7,639 nucleotides of DNA from Pseudomonadota bacterium (lineage in GTDB: Bacteria; Pseudomonadota; Gammaproteobacteria; Burkholderiales; Burkholderiaceae_B). Below are positions 1 through 6,156 of the stretch, piece by piece. How positions within the stretch are numbered: the stretch's first letter is position 1; each line of letters begins with the position of its first letter. The stretch covers positions 1-7,639 of the forward strand of contig JAEYVD010000013.1 in assembly GCA_023432075.1 (NCBI GenBank), read 5' to 3'. A program made the translations under genes and the position numbers. Below the pieces are notes generated by a model that saw only the letters and a list, made by a program, of their open reading frames with translations, had not been told where the DNA came from and ran no database searches.

Positions 1-312
1 CTGATCCCGAGCGGCTTCATGGCGGCGCCGTCCACGACGTCGCTGATGCTCTCGTTGTGCGAAGCCGGTGGCGCGATCAGCGTGACCTTCGACCTGCCGG
101 CAGAGCCGAAGTCCAAGCATGCGGCAAGCGATGCCTGCGCCTTTGGCGCGCTGGCCGCGCATGCGATTCTGCCGGAGACGGGTCTTGCGCCCGTGCTGAC
201 GGCGCAAGCGGCGTACGCCGCCCCAGAAACTCCCGTCCACCGCGCGGCGCCGCCCCTGCCCGCGCTGGGGCCGCCCCTCGGTTCACGCGCCCCGCCTTCC
301 CTGTCTTCCTGA
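1..312 (+). CDS. DUF2946-type exported small protein, 5' end cut off by window
   Basis: The frame is open to the first base of the window, so only the C-terminal 103 residues are present, ending at TGA 310-312. The first visible residues, LIPSGFMAAPS, match the 'P-x-GFM' motif that follows the N-terminal hydrophobic segment in DUF2946 proteins. The ATG at 19 is the Met of that motif and is probably not the start. Next come a cysteine (SLCEAGG), a short strand (ISVTF), a lysine/histidine stretch with a second cysteine (SDACAFGALAAHA), and a proline-rich tail ending GPPLGSRAPPSLSS, which is typical of the family. Family members are short, predicted to be exported, and of unknown biochemical role; they often lie beside TonB-dependent receptors or metal-handling genes, as here. 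The second cysteine region lacks the C-x-x-C arrangement I recall from some members. A periplasmic metal-related role is inferred from motif and context only. Confidence 0.72.
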   Translation: MIPSGFMAAPSTTSLMLSLCEAGGAISVTFDLPAEPKSKHAASDACAFGALAAHAILPETGLAPVLTAQAAYAAPETPVHRAAPPLPALGPPLGSRAPPSLSS

Positions 313-352
313 TCCGCCGCGCCCGCGCCTAGCGCCGGGCCCGGCCGCGCCT

Positions 353-379
353 TGCCGACCGGCTTTTCCGCGGTCGGCA
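353..379 (+). promoter_or_regulatory. Hairpin in the leader between the DUF2946 gene and the receptor gene
   Basis: TGCCGACCG (353-361) pairs perfectly with CGGTCGGCA (371-379) around a 9-nt loop, giving a 9-bp, very GC-rich stem. It ends 35 bp before the receptor's TTG start. No T-run follows (the next bases are GATCTTGTCG), so it does not look like a standard intrinsic terminator. Just upstream, 334-345 is a 12-bp perfect palindrome (GCCGGGCCCGGC). The structure could be an attenuator, a partial processing or stability element within an operon, or a by-product of high GC. No Fur-box-like AT-rich repeat and no convincing -35/-10 pair is visible between 313 and 414, which suggests that the receptor is transcribed from upstream of the window. 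Confidence 0.4.
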
Positions 380-402
380 GATCTTGTCGAAGACATCGAA
401 GA

Positions 403-417
403 AGAGGGATCCTCTTG
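403..417 (+). promoter_or_regulatory. Ribosome-binding site and TTG start that set the receptor's N-terminus
   Basis: AGAGG (403-407) lies 7 nt before TTG at 415-417. This start gives a compact signal peptide directly. The earlier in-frame TTG at 352 has no good Shine-Dalgarno sequence, would add 21 mostly basic residues before the signal peptide, and sits at the base of the leader hairpin. Confidence 0.7.
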
Positions 418-2526
418 ACCATCGCTCGTTCGCACGCGTGCCTCGGCACATCCCTGCTCCTGGCCGCTTTCAACGCCGCCGCCCAAACCTCCCCCGCCAC
501 CCTCGCCCCCATCACCGTGGTCGGCGGCGCCGAAACCGCCCTCACAACCGAGGCCTCCACGGGCTCAAATCTGGGCCTGACGCCCATGCAGACGCCGGCC
601 AGCGTCGACATCATTTCCCGGGAACAGATCGAGTCTCGCGGCGACGCCAGCGTGGTCGAAGCCATTACCCGCGCGCCGGGCTTCTCGGCCGCCCCCCACC
701 CGGGCAACGGCAACAGTGCCTTGTCGGTGCGCGGATTTACCGACAGCACGTCGGTCATGCGCATGTACGACGGGTTGCGCCAATATGGCGGCGTCGGCCT
801 GACGTTTCCGTTCGATACGTGGTCGGTCGAACGCATCGAGGTGCTGCGCGGCCCGGCGTCGGTCATCTACGGCGATGGCGCGATCGGCGGCGTCGTCAAC
901 GTGATCCCCAAGCGTCCGACACGCGGACCCATCCAGAACGAGGTGCAGGCCACCATCGGCACGCAGGACACGGCGCGGCTGGGCCTGGGCAGCGGCGGCG
1001 CGCTCAGCGATACGTTGTCGTATCGCCTGGACGTCAGCGGCAACTACACGGACGGCTACGTGGACCGGGGCCAAGCGGGCGATGCCACGTTCTCCGGCGC
1101 GCTGCGCTGGGACGCGACGCCGGACCTGAACATGACGCTCAGCTACGCCTACGGCTACCAGCGCCCGATGCGGTATTTCGGCACGCCGCTCATCAACGGC
1201 GAGCAGGACGACGCGGTGCGCAAGCAGAATTACAACGTCGCCGACAGCTTCATGCGCTTTCGCGATCAGTGGACGCAACTGGACACGGTCTGGACGCCCA
1301 ACGACGCGACCACAGTGCGTGCGCGCCTGTACCACGTGCAAAGCGACCGCGACTGGCGCAATGCCGAGCGCTACGTGTACAACCCCGCAACCCGCCTCAT
1401 TGACCGCTCGGACAACACGCAGATCACGCACGACCAGACCCAGACGGGCCTGACGACCAACGCCGTATTCAAAGGCCGGCTGGCCGGCCTGGACAACACG
1501 ATATCCGTGGGTTTCGACGTCAACCACGCCACGTTCAAGCACATCAACAACACGTACACCGGCAGTTCGGGCCCCGTGGACCCCTATGATCCGGCGCATG
1601 GCCAGTACCAGAGCGACGTGCCGTTCATCCCGCGTTACCGCAACGAGGCCGACCAGTTTGCCCTCTTCGTCGAAGACCGCCTTGCGCTGACGAGCAAGTG
1701 GTCCCTCATCGGCGGCCTGCGCTACGACCACGCAAAAGTGACGCGCGACGATCTGGTCACCGGTCAACGCGCCCTGTCCTCCACGTATGCCGACGTGGGC
1801 TGGCGCGTGGGCACCGTGTACGACCTGACACCGGATCTGGCCGTCTACGCGCAGTACGCGGAAGCGGCCGATCCGGTCAGCGGGCTGTTGATGCTCAGCC
1901 CGGCCAATGCCGGCTTCGACATGTCGCGCGGCAAGCAGATCGAGATCGGCTTGAAGCAGAATTTCCTGGACGGCCGCGGCGAGTGGACACTTGCGGCCTA
2001 CGAGATCCGCAAGACCAACCTGTTGTCGCGTGACGCCGACGATCCCAGCCTGCGCGTGCAGGTGGGCGAGCAGTCGTCGCGGGGCGTGGAAGCGTCCCTG
2101 TCGCTGGCGCTGGCGCCCGGCTGGACGATCGATGCCAATGCCACCGCGCTGCGCGCCAAGTACGACGACTTCTCCGAGTCGGTCGGCGGCGCGGCCGTGT
2201 CGCGCGCGGGCAATGTGCCGCCCAACGTGCCGCAACGCCTGGCAAACCTGTGGCTGAGCTGGAACTTCCAGCCGGGCTGGACGGCAATGGGCGGGCTGCG
2301 GTATGTCGGCAAACGTTATGCGGACAGCGCCAACACCATCGAGTTGCCGTCCTATACGACCACCGACCTCGCGCTGCGCTGGGACGTCAACAAGGACACC
2401 GCCATCACGGCCCGGGGTTTTAACGTCTTCGACCGCGCGTACTTCACCACCGCGTACTACACCAATACGCAGTGGTTCTACGGGCCCAGCCGCCGGTTCG
2501 AGCTGACGTTGAACCACCGGTTCTGA
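415..2526 (+). CDS. TonB-dependent outer-membrane receptor, siderophore-receptor type
   Basis: This is a 703-aa outer-membrane ligand-gated channel powered by TonB-ExbB-ExbD. Residues 1-23 form a signal peptide with a hydrophobic core (GTSLLLAAF) and a probable cleavage after NAAA. A TonB-box-like stretch, APITVVG, follows at about 31-37, so there is no N-terminal signalling domain for an anti-sigma partner. The plug domain runs from about 55 to 170 and carries TPMQTPASVDIISREQI, LSVRGF (103-108) and RIEVLRGPASVIYGDGAIGG (140-159). The rest is a beta-barrel with alternating aromatic strands, ending in the outer-membrane signature FELTLNHRF with terminal Phe. The length is normal for siderophore receptors. 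A PepSY reductase-like gene begins 11 bp after the stop, which favours a ferric siderophore or similar chelate. The only cysteine in the protein is in the signal peptide, so an OprC-like copper site using Cys is unlikely. The precise ligand is unresolved. The start is TTG, chosen for its ribosome-binding site and signal peptide. Confidence 0.93.
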   Translation: MTIARSHACLGTSLLLAAFNAAAQTSPATLAPITVVGGAETALTTEASTGSNLGLTPMQTPASVDIISREQIESRGDASVVEAITRAPGFSAAPHPGNGNSALSVRGFTDSTSVMRMYDGLRQYGGVGLTFPFDTWSVERIEVLRGPASVIYGDGAIGGVVNVIPKRPTRGPIQNEVQATIGTQDTARLGLGSGGALSDTLSYRLDVSGNYTDGYVDRGQAGDATFSGALRWDATPDLNMTLSYAYGYQRPMRYFGTPLINGEQDDAVRKQNYNVADSFMRFRDQWTQLDTVWTPNDATTVRARLYHVQSDRDWRNAERYVYNPATRLIDRSDNTQITHDQTQTGLTTNAVFKGRLAGLDNTISVGFDVNHATFKHINNTYTGSSGPVDPYDPAHGQYQSDVPFIPRYRNEADQFALFVEDRLALTSKWSLIGGLRYDHAKVTRDDLVTGQRALSSTYADVGWRVGTVYDLTPDLAVYAQYAEAADPVSGLLMLSPANAGFDMSRGKQIEIGLKQNFLDGRGEWTLAAYEIRKTNLLSRDADDPSLRVQVGEQSSRGVEASLSLALAPGWTIDANATALRAKYDDFSESVGGAAVSRAGNVPPNVPQRLANLWLSWNFQPGWTAMGGLRYVGKRYADSANTIELPSYTTTDLALRWDVNKDTAITARGFNVFDRAYFTTAYYTNTQWFYGPSRRFELTLNHRF

Positions 2527-2537
2527 AGGGCGCGACC

Positions 2538-4049
2538 ATGGATGCCAAGGCGCGTCTGCGCAGGCTGACCTACCTGGCCCACCGCTGGTTGGGCGTGGCC
2601 GGCTGCCTGCTGATGTTCGGCTGGTTTCTCAGCGGGATCGTCATGCTGTATGTCGGCTACCCCAAGCTGACGCCAGAAGAGCGCTTGGCCAGCCTGCCCG
2701 TGCTGGCCGTGGACGCTTACCGTATGCCCGACTCAGCACAGGCCGCGCCCGGCCCCGTCGTGCTGACGTCGGTGCGCGGCGAGGCGAGCTTCCTTCTGCC
2801 GACTCCGGACGGCCCGCGCGCGTGGTCGGCGACGACGGGCACGCCCGATGGCGTCGTGACGGCGGACATGGCGGTGGCCGCCGCCCGCGCGTTCTGGCCG
2901 GCGGCCACTGCACGCCATGCGGGCCTCATCGACGAAGACCGCTGGACGCATTCGCGCGGGCTGGACCGGCACCGTCCGCTGCATAAGGTGAGCATGTCGG
3001 GGAATGCGGCCGGCACGCTTTATGTGTCGTCGGCAACGGGCGAGGTCGTGCTGGATGCGCCGCTTGCGCAGCAACGCTGGAACTACGTGGGCGCATGGCT
3101 GCATTGGCTGTACATGGCGCGCGACCGGTCCGTCGATCCGGTCTGGAGCTGGACGGTGATTGTGCTGTCCGCGCTATGCACCGTGCTGGCGATCAGCGGC
3201 GTGGTCGTCGGCGTGTGGCGCTGGCCCTTTCGCGGGCGCTACAAATCCGGCGCACGGACGCCGTACCGCGAGGCCTGGATGCGGTGGCACCACATCGCCG
3301 GCCTTTTATTCAGCGCGTTCGTGTGCACGTGGATCTTCAGCGGCCTCATGTCGATGAACCCCGGCGGGATTTTCTCCGCGCCCCACGCGGGGCCCGACCG
3401 GCAAGCCATGGAGGGCATGCAGGCGGGCACGGCGGCAGGCACGACAGTAGGCAAGGCAAGCATGGCGCCATTGCCGGTACTGCAAGCACTGCATGGCACG
3501 GGCTTTCAAGCCGTCCAGCTCGAATGGCGGTGGATGGCCGGGCACCCCTACGTGCTGGCCCGCGACGCATCGTCCGACAGCCGGATCATCCGCCAGCAGG
3601 ACGACGCGCTCATCGTGCAGGCGGCCTGGCAGCCGCAAGCCGTCATCGATGCCGCGCGCGCGCTGTTTCCCGGCGCAGCAATGCAGGCGCAGGTGCTCGA
3701 TCACTACGACGCGTACTACTACGCCCGCCATGCCGAAGCCATGAACGGCGGCGCGCCCCGTGGTCTGCCCGTGCTGCAGCTGGATTTCGGAACCCCGGCG
3801 GGCGACCGCGTGTACGTGGACCTGCGCACCGGCGAACCGGCGGTCAGCCTGTCCCGGGCGCAGCGCGTCAGTCGCTGGCTCTTTTACTTCCTGCACAGCT
3901 GGGATACGCCCGCGCTCTTGAATGCCGGCATGGGCCGCGACCTGACGATCATCCTGCTCAGCCTGGGCGGCCTGGCCGTATCCGCCACCGGCATCGTGCT
4001 GGGCGCGCGGCGGCTGAGACATGCGATGCGTGGGCGCGGCCCATGCTGA
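2538..4049 (+). CDS. PepSY-domain inner-membrane protein, probable FoxB-like metal-chelate reductase
   Basis: The protein has 503 aa. The ATG at 2538 is preceded by GAAGGG (2525-2530) overlapping the receptor's stop codon, so translation is probably coupled. Predicted membrane segments lie at about 16-38, 203-227, 251-271 and 467-490. Two periplasmic regions (about 40-200 and 272-465) hold PepSY-like strands, for example LYVSSATGEVV near 161-171 and VYVDLRTGEP near 425-434. Histidines sit at or beside the membrane segments in family-typical contexts: AHRW (H15), WLHWLY (H189), WHHIAG (H251, H252) and FLHSWD (H453). In PepSY_TM proteins such as Pseudomonas FoxB, membrane histidines bind b-type haems that reduce ferric siderophores. 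That role is inferred here from family and from the adjacent receptor. A methionine-rich stretch (about 269-309: MSMN, MEGM and further Met residues) lies just after helix 3. Other members of this broad family have unknown roles, so the reductase function is likely but unproven. Confidence 0.88.
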   Translation: MDAKARLRRLTYLAHRWLGVAGCLLMFGWFLSGIVMLYVGYPKLTPEERLASLPVLAVDAYRMPDSAQAAPGPVVLTSVRGEASFLLPTPDGPRAWSATTGTPDGVVTADMAVAAARAFWPAATARHAGLIDEDRWTHSRGLDRHRPLHKVSMSGNAAGTLYVSSATGEVVLDAPLAQQRWNYVGAWLHWLYMARDRSVDPVWSWTVIVLSALCTVLAISGVVVGVWRWPFRGRYKSGARTPYREAWMRWHHIAGLLFSAFVCTWIFSGLMSMNPGGIFSAPHAGPDRQAMEGMQAGTAAGTTVGKASMAPLPVLQALHGTGFQAVQLEWRWMAGHPYVLARDASSDSRIIRQQDDALIVQAAWQPQAVIDAARALFPGAAMQAQVLDHYDAYYYARHAEAMNGGAPRGLPVLQLDFGTPAGDRVYVDLRTGEPAVSLSRAQRVSRWLFYFLHSWDTPALLNAGMGRDLTIILLSLGGLAVSATGIVLGARRLRHAMRGRGPC

Positions 4050-4119
4050 CCTCGCGGGCCGATCCGTCAGGCTATCTGCAAGCGATCCTGCCAAACGGGC
4101 CGTATTCTCGCACCGTGCG

Positions 4120-4317
4120 TCAATCCGAGTGCGGCTGCGGCGGGGTGTCCAGCGACGCATCGACCTCGGAGATCGTCTCGCCCGGATACGCGACACGCGC
4201 CGCGGCAGCGGCGTCGTCGCGCGTTGGATAAACGCCGGCGTCCTCCTGGACGCCCAGCAACGCAATGCCCCGAAAGCCCCAATGGCCATCCGCGCGTTGA
4301 AAGACTTCGACGATCAT
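4120..4317 (-). CDS. Small protein of unknown function (65 aa) downstream of the cation transporter
   Basis: The ATG at 4317-4315 has an excellent ribosome-binding site, GGAGG, 7 nt upstream (complement of 4325-4329). The stop is TGA at 4120. The predicted layout is a short beta-hairpin (IVEVFQRADGHWGFRGIAL), a turn with QEDAGVYPTR, an alanine-rich helix (about 33-43, DDAAAAARVAY), then an acidic and proline-rich tail ending PPQPHSD. The pattern, a two-strand sheet with a central Trp followed by 'YPTRDDAAAAAR', resembles small cytosolic domains in which the helix packs on a short sheet, but I do not recognise the family. There is no signal peptide, membrane segment or cysteine. It follows the transporter gene on the same strand by 91 bp and is probably co-transcribed with it. 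It is convergent with the PepSY gene, whose stop is 70 bp away. That 70-bp gap (4050-4119) holds no convincing terminator. Confidence 0.72.
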   Translation of the reverse strand: MIVEVFQRADGHWGFRGIALLGVQEDAGVYPTRDDAAAAARVAYPGETISEVDASLDTPPQPHSD

Positions 4318-4421
4318 TTCTCTTCCTCCGCCGATTGCTCGTGGGTCGACTTCAACACATCCGCCGGCGTGACGCCACTAGGGCGCGCCCGGTACTCCGG
4401 CGGCAACGCTATTCCGCCCAT
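4314..4421 (-). CDS. Possible 35-aa coupled small ORF between transporter and 65-aa gene
   Basis: An ATG (4421-4419) lies inside the last codons of the transporter gene in another frame. The frame runs for 35 codons to TGA at 4316-4314. Its stop overlaps the start of the 65-aa gene as ATGA, the classic arrangement for termination-reinitiation. Third positions are about three-quarters G or C, compatible with coding here. The product begins MGGIALPPEYRARPSG and ends in acidic EEEK. That tail is encoded by the Shine-Dalgarno sequence of the next gene, and the ATG itself has no good ribosome-binding site. In this GC-rich DNA the same frame stays open for hundreds of bases upstream, antiparallel to nothing but inside the transporter gene, so it may be chance. 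The alternative is that 4318-4408 is simply a spacer. Confidence 0.25.
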   Translation of the reverse strand: MGGIALPPEYRARPSGVTPADVLKSTHEQSAEEEK

Positions 4422-5362
4422 TCCGGGTCGCCGGTAAACACCACCGTCAGCCAGCGATCCGGGCTGTCGGCGCCCAGCGCATTGCCGATCTCGTCGCGCA
4501 GGCTGTCCCATGCGGCAACGGTGCGCGCGGGCATATCGGCCGGCACGATGAAGTACAGTTCGATTTCCTGCGAGCGCCCCACCTTGGCAACGTACGCGCG
4601 ATAGGACGCGAAGCGATAGCGTTCCACGAACGCCTGCGCCACCGTGTCCACGTGCTGTTTCAGGTCGGCGGGCGTAACCAGCAACATCTCGGACAACGCC
4701 TGGCGGATGACCGACAGCGGCAAGGGAATGATCACCGCGCACACGACCGCCAGCACGGCCGGGTCGATATAGGGTGAGATCCACGCCCAACGGGTGCCCT
4801 GCACGCCGTATCCGATGCAAAAGGCCACCAGCAGCGCGGCCGTGATGCTGGCCGACATGATCCAGCCCTTCAGGTCCATGTGCAGGAATGCCGAGCGGAT
4901 CCGGCGATTGGCGCGCGCCTCGGCCAGCGCAATCGCCACACAGGCGGTCAGGGTCAGCACGGCATAGATCAGCGCCAGGCCGAACTCCAGTTCGCGCCCG
5001 CCTTTGAGCAGACTGCTCACCGCGTTGATGAGGGCGTAGACGGCCACCCCGCTGAGGAGTATCCCGTTCAGCGCCAGCACCATGGGTTCCAGATGCCAAA
5101 AACCCATCGTGAAGCGTTCGCGAAGCTTGCGCGGCAGCCCGCGGGCCGTGGCGTACGAGGTGATCAGCCGCACGACCACCAGCGACAGCGCGCTCATGCT
5201 GGCGTCCACCAGCGAATACACGCCGTCGAACACGATGGAGAACGATCCGGAAGCCACCCCGAAGCCGATGCCGATGACGGCGATGCAAAGCGTGACCGCA
5301 ATCGAGATCCGCAACACGCCCTGCTCCGTGCGCAGGTCGAACAATGCCGTGCCTGTGGTCAT
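4409..5362 (-). CDS. Cation diffusion facilitator-family transporter (COG3965-like)
   Basis: This 317-aa inner-membrane protein is probably a proton-coupled efflux antiporter for a divalent cation. Six membrane segments are visible at about 15-37, 41-66, 94-119, 126-148, 164-186 and 198-219, followed by a cytoplasmic C-terminal domain of about 95 residues that ends DPEWAE. The segment MGFWHLEP (86-93) corresponds to the 'fGHGraEp' loop of CDF proteins. The usual tetrahedral metal site is altered. Helix 2 has FDGVYSLVDA (D46, Y49, D53) instead of D-x-x-x-D or H-x-x-x-D. Helix 5 has LHMDLKGW (H161, D163, K165), where YiiP has H-x-x-x-D. The ion and the transport activity are therefore uncertain. 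The start ATG has GGAGG 4 nt upstream (complement of 5367-5371). It is divergent from the quinone oxidoreductase gene, and the large palindrome at 5470-5504 is 108 bp upstream of its start. The 65-aa gene follows on the same strand. Confidence 0.88.
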   Translation of the reverse strand: MTTGTALFDLRTEQGVLRISIAVTLCIAVIGIGFGVASGSFSIVFDGVYSLVDASMSALSLVVVRLITSYATARGLPRKLRERFTMGFWHLEPMVLALNGILLSGVAVYALINAVSSLLKGGRELEFGLALIYAVLTLTACVAIALAEARANRRIRSAFLHMDLKGWIMSASITAALLVAFCIGYGVQGTRWAWISPYIDPAVLAVVCAVIIPLPLSVIRQALSEMLLVTPADLKQHVDTVAQAFVERYRFASYRAYVAKVGRSQEIELYFIVPADMPARTVAAWDSLRDEIGNALGADSPDRWLTVVFTGDPEWAE

Positions 5363-5469
5363 GGTTCCTCCGAAGGGACTGCCATGGCGCTCACGATAAC
5401 CGCACCGCCCCCGTTTTGGTCAACGACGCCGCGCGGAGGATCCCCCACGGCGCGAAAGGTATTTGGTCG

Positions 5470-5504
5470 TAACCTACTATTCGTAGTCTACGATTGGTAG
5501 GTTA
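5470..5504. promoter_or_regulatory. Tandem CTAC-N5-GTAG operator, near-perfect 35-bp palindrome
   Basis: The palindrome is centred on 5487, with 15 of 17 base pairs complementary between arms (outer arms TAACCTAC and GTAGGTTA, inner arms TCGTAG and CTACGA). It divides into two copies of CTAC-N5-GTAG, at 5474-5486 and 5488-5500, separated by one base, so there are four half-sites with a unit spacing of 14 bp. It lies 26 bp before the quinone oxidoreductase start, with the TetR regulator gene next in the same direction. TetR proteins commonly bind such sites as one dimer or as a pair of dimers. The assignment to this TetR is inferred from position. The site may also influence the divergent transporter. 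Confidence 0.72.
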
Positions 5505-5508
5505 TTGT
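5480..5508 (+). promoter_or_regulatory. Candidate promoter for the oxidoreductase-TetR operon
   Basis: TTCGTA (5480-5485) and TATTGT (5503-5508), 17 bp apart, are the best-spaced -35/-10-like pair. They match the sigma-70 consensus at 3 and 4 positions. Transcription would start near 5515, leaving a short leader with the AGGA ribosome-binding site at 5518-5521. Both elements overlap the palindromic operator, as expected for repression by steric block. A competing reading is TTGGTC (5464-5469) with TACGAT (5489-5494), but the 19-bp spacing is long. Confidence 0.3.
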
Positions 5509-5530
5509 CGCACCAACAGGACTACTCGCC

Positions 5531-6127
5531 ATGCACACCCTCATCGTCCTTGCCCACCCCGACCCGGCATCCCTCACGCACGCCATTGCGCATCAGGTCG
5601 CGCAAGGCGTCGCTGCCGCCGGGCCCGGGCATTCCTTCGAGCTTGCGGATCTGGCCGCCGAAGACTTCGATCCGCGTTTCTCTCAGGCCGACGTCGCCCT
5701 GCACCTGACCCGGTCCAACCCGCCCGCCGACGTCGCCGCCGAACACGCGCGCATTGATCGCGCCGATGCGCTGGTGCTGGTGTATCCCGTGCATTGGTGG
5801 TCGTTCCCCGCCTTGCTGAAGGGCTGGATCGACCGCGTGTTCACCAACGGCTGGGCCTACGATGCCGACCCCGACGGCAAGGTCATCAAGCGCTTGCAGC
5901 GCCTTCGGGTGCACTTGATCGCCAGCGGCGGCGCCGATATGCGCACCTATGCGCGTCACGGGTACTTCGGCGCGATGAAAACGCAGATCGATCACGGGAT
6001 CTTCGGCTATTGCGGCGCGCGCGTGGCAACATCCGACTTGCTGGTGGCGTCCGATGCTGGATACCCCGAAGCGCACCTGGCCGCTGCCCACGCCATCGGC
6101 CAACGCATCGTTGCCCCGCAGCCCTGA
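5531..6127 (+). CDS. NAD(P)H:quinone oxidoreductase, flavodoxin-like fold (MdaB/KefF/YwrO type)
   Basis: This 198-aa cytosolic flavoprotein belongs to the Flavodoxin_2 family. It is expected to transfer two electrons from NAD(P)H to quinones or related electrophiles, which avoids semiquinone formation. The N-terminal strand and phosphate-binding loop read LIVLAHPDPASLTHAIA (residues 4-20). The family signature YPVHWWSFPALLKGWIDRVF (85-104) shapes the flavin and substrate pocket, and is followed by NGWAYD (106-111). A further flavin-contacting loop is SGGADMRTYARHGYFG (132-147). Length is normal for the family, with no membrane segment. AGGA at 5518-5521 is 9 nt before the ATG. The TetR gene starts 29 bp after the stop, so the two are probably co-transcribed. 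The operator just upstream suggests induction by a compound sensed by the TetR protein, perhaps a quinone or oxidant, which is an inference. Confidence 0.92.
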   Translation: MHTLIVLAHPDPASLTHAIAHQVAQGVAAAGPGHSFELADLAAEDFDPRFSQADVALHLTRSNPPADVAAEHARIDRADALVLVYPVHWWSFPALLKGWIDRVFTNGWAYDADPDGKVIKRLQRLRVHLIASGGADMRTYARHGYFGAMKTQIDHGIFGYCGARVATSDLLVASDAGYPEAHLAAAHAIGQRIVAPQP

Positions 6128-6156
6128 AACCGACTTCAAAGACCGCCCTGACCCCG

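Noticed and set aside
19..312. Complete 97-aa gene starting at ATG 19
   Set aside because: The frame continues upstream to the window edge, and this Met belongs to the conserved GFM motif, so the gene is 5'-truncated by the window.
334..345. 12-bp perfect palindrome GCCGGGCCCGGC as an operator
   Set aside because: Such GC-only palindromes are common by chance in this base composition, and it has no loop or matching partner site.
352..414. Longer receptor start at TTG 352
   Set aside because: It has no Shine-Dalgarno, adds a basic non-signal extension, and its codons form the leader hairpin. The TTG at 415 has a proper ribosome-binding site and yields a clean signal peptide.
565..2517. 650-aa open frame on the minus strand
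   Set aside because: It lies exactly opposite the receptor gene, reads as Arg/Ala/Val-rich low-information sequence, and results from the high third-position GC of the real gene.
4050..4119. Terminator between the convergent PepSY and 65-aa genes
   Set aside because: Only short imperfect inverted matches are visible and there is no T-run on either strand.
3095..4231. 378-aa plus-strand frame overlapping the PepSY gene
   Set aside because: It is a shifted-frame shadow of the PepSY gene with Arg/His-rich composition and no domain signal.
3306..4289. 327-aa minus-strand frame across the PepSY gene 3' end
   Set aside because: It is antisense to clear PepSY coding sequence, Arg-rich with no recognisable domain, and runs over the well-supported 65-aa gene.
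4314..5288. 324-aa minus-strand frame within the transporter gene
   Set aside because: It is a shifted frame of the cation transporter. Only its last 35 codons, beyond the transporter's stop, are considered as a possible small gene.
4880..5500. 206-aa plus-strand frame opposite the transporter and into the intergenic region
   Set aside because: It is antisense to the transporter, lacks a ribosome-binding site and domain, and its end merely crosses the operator.
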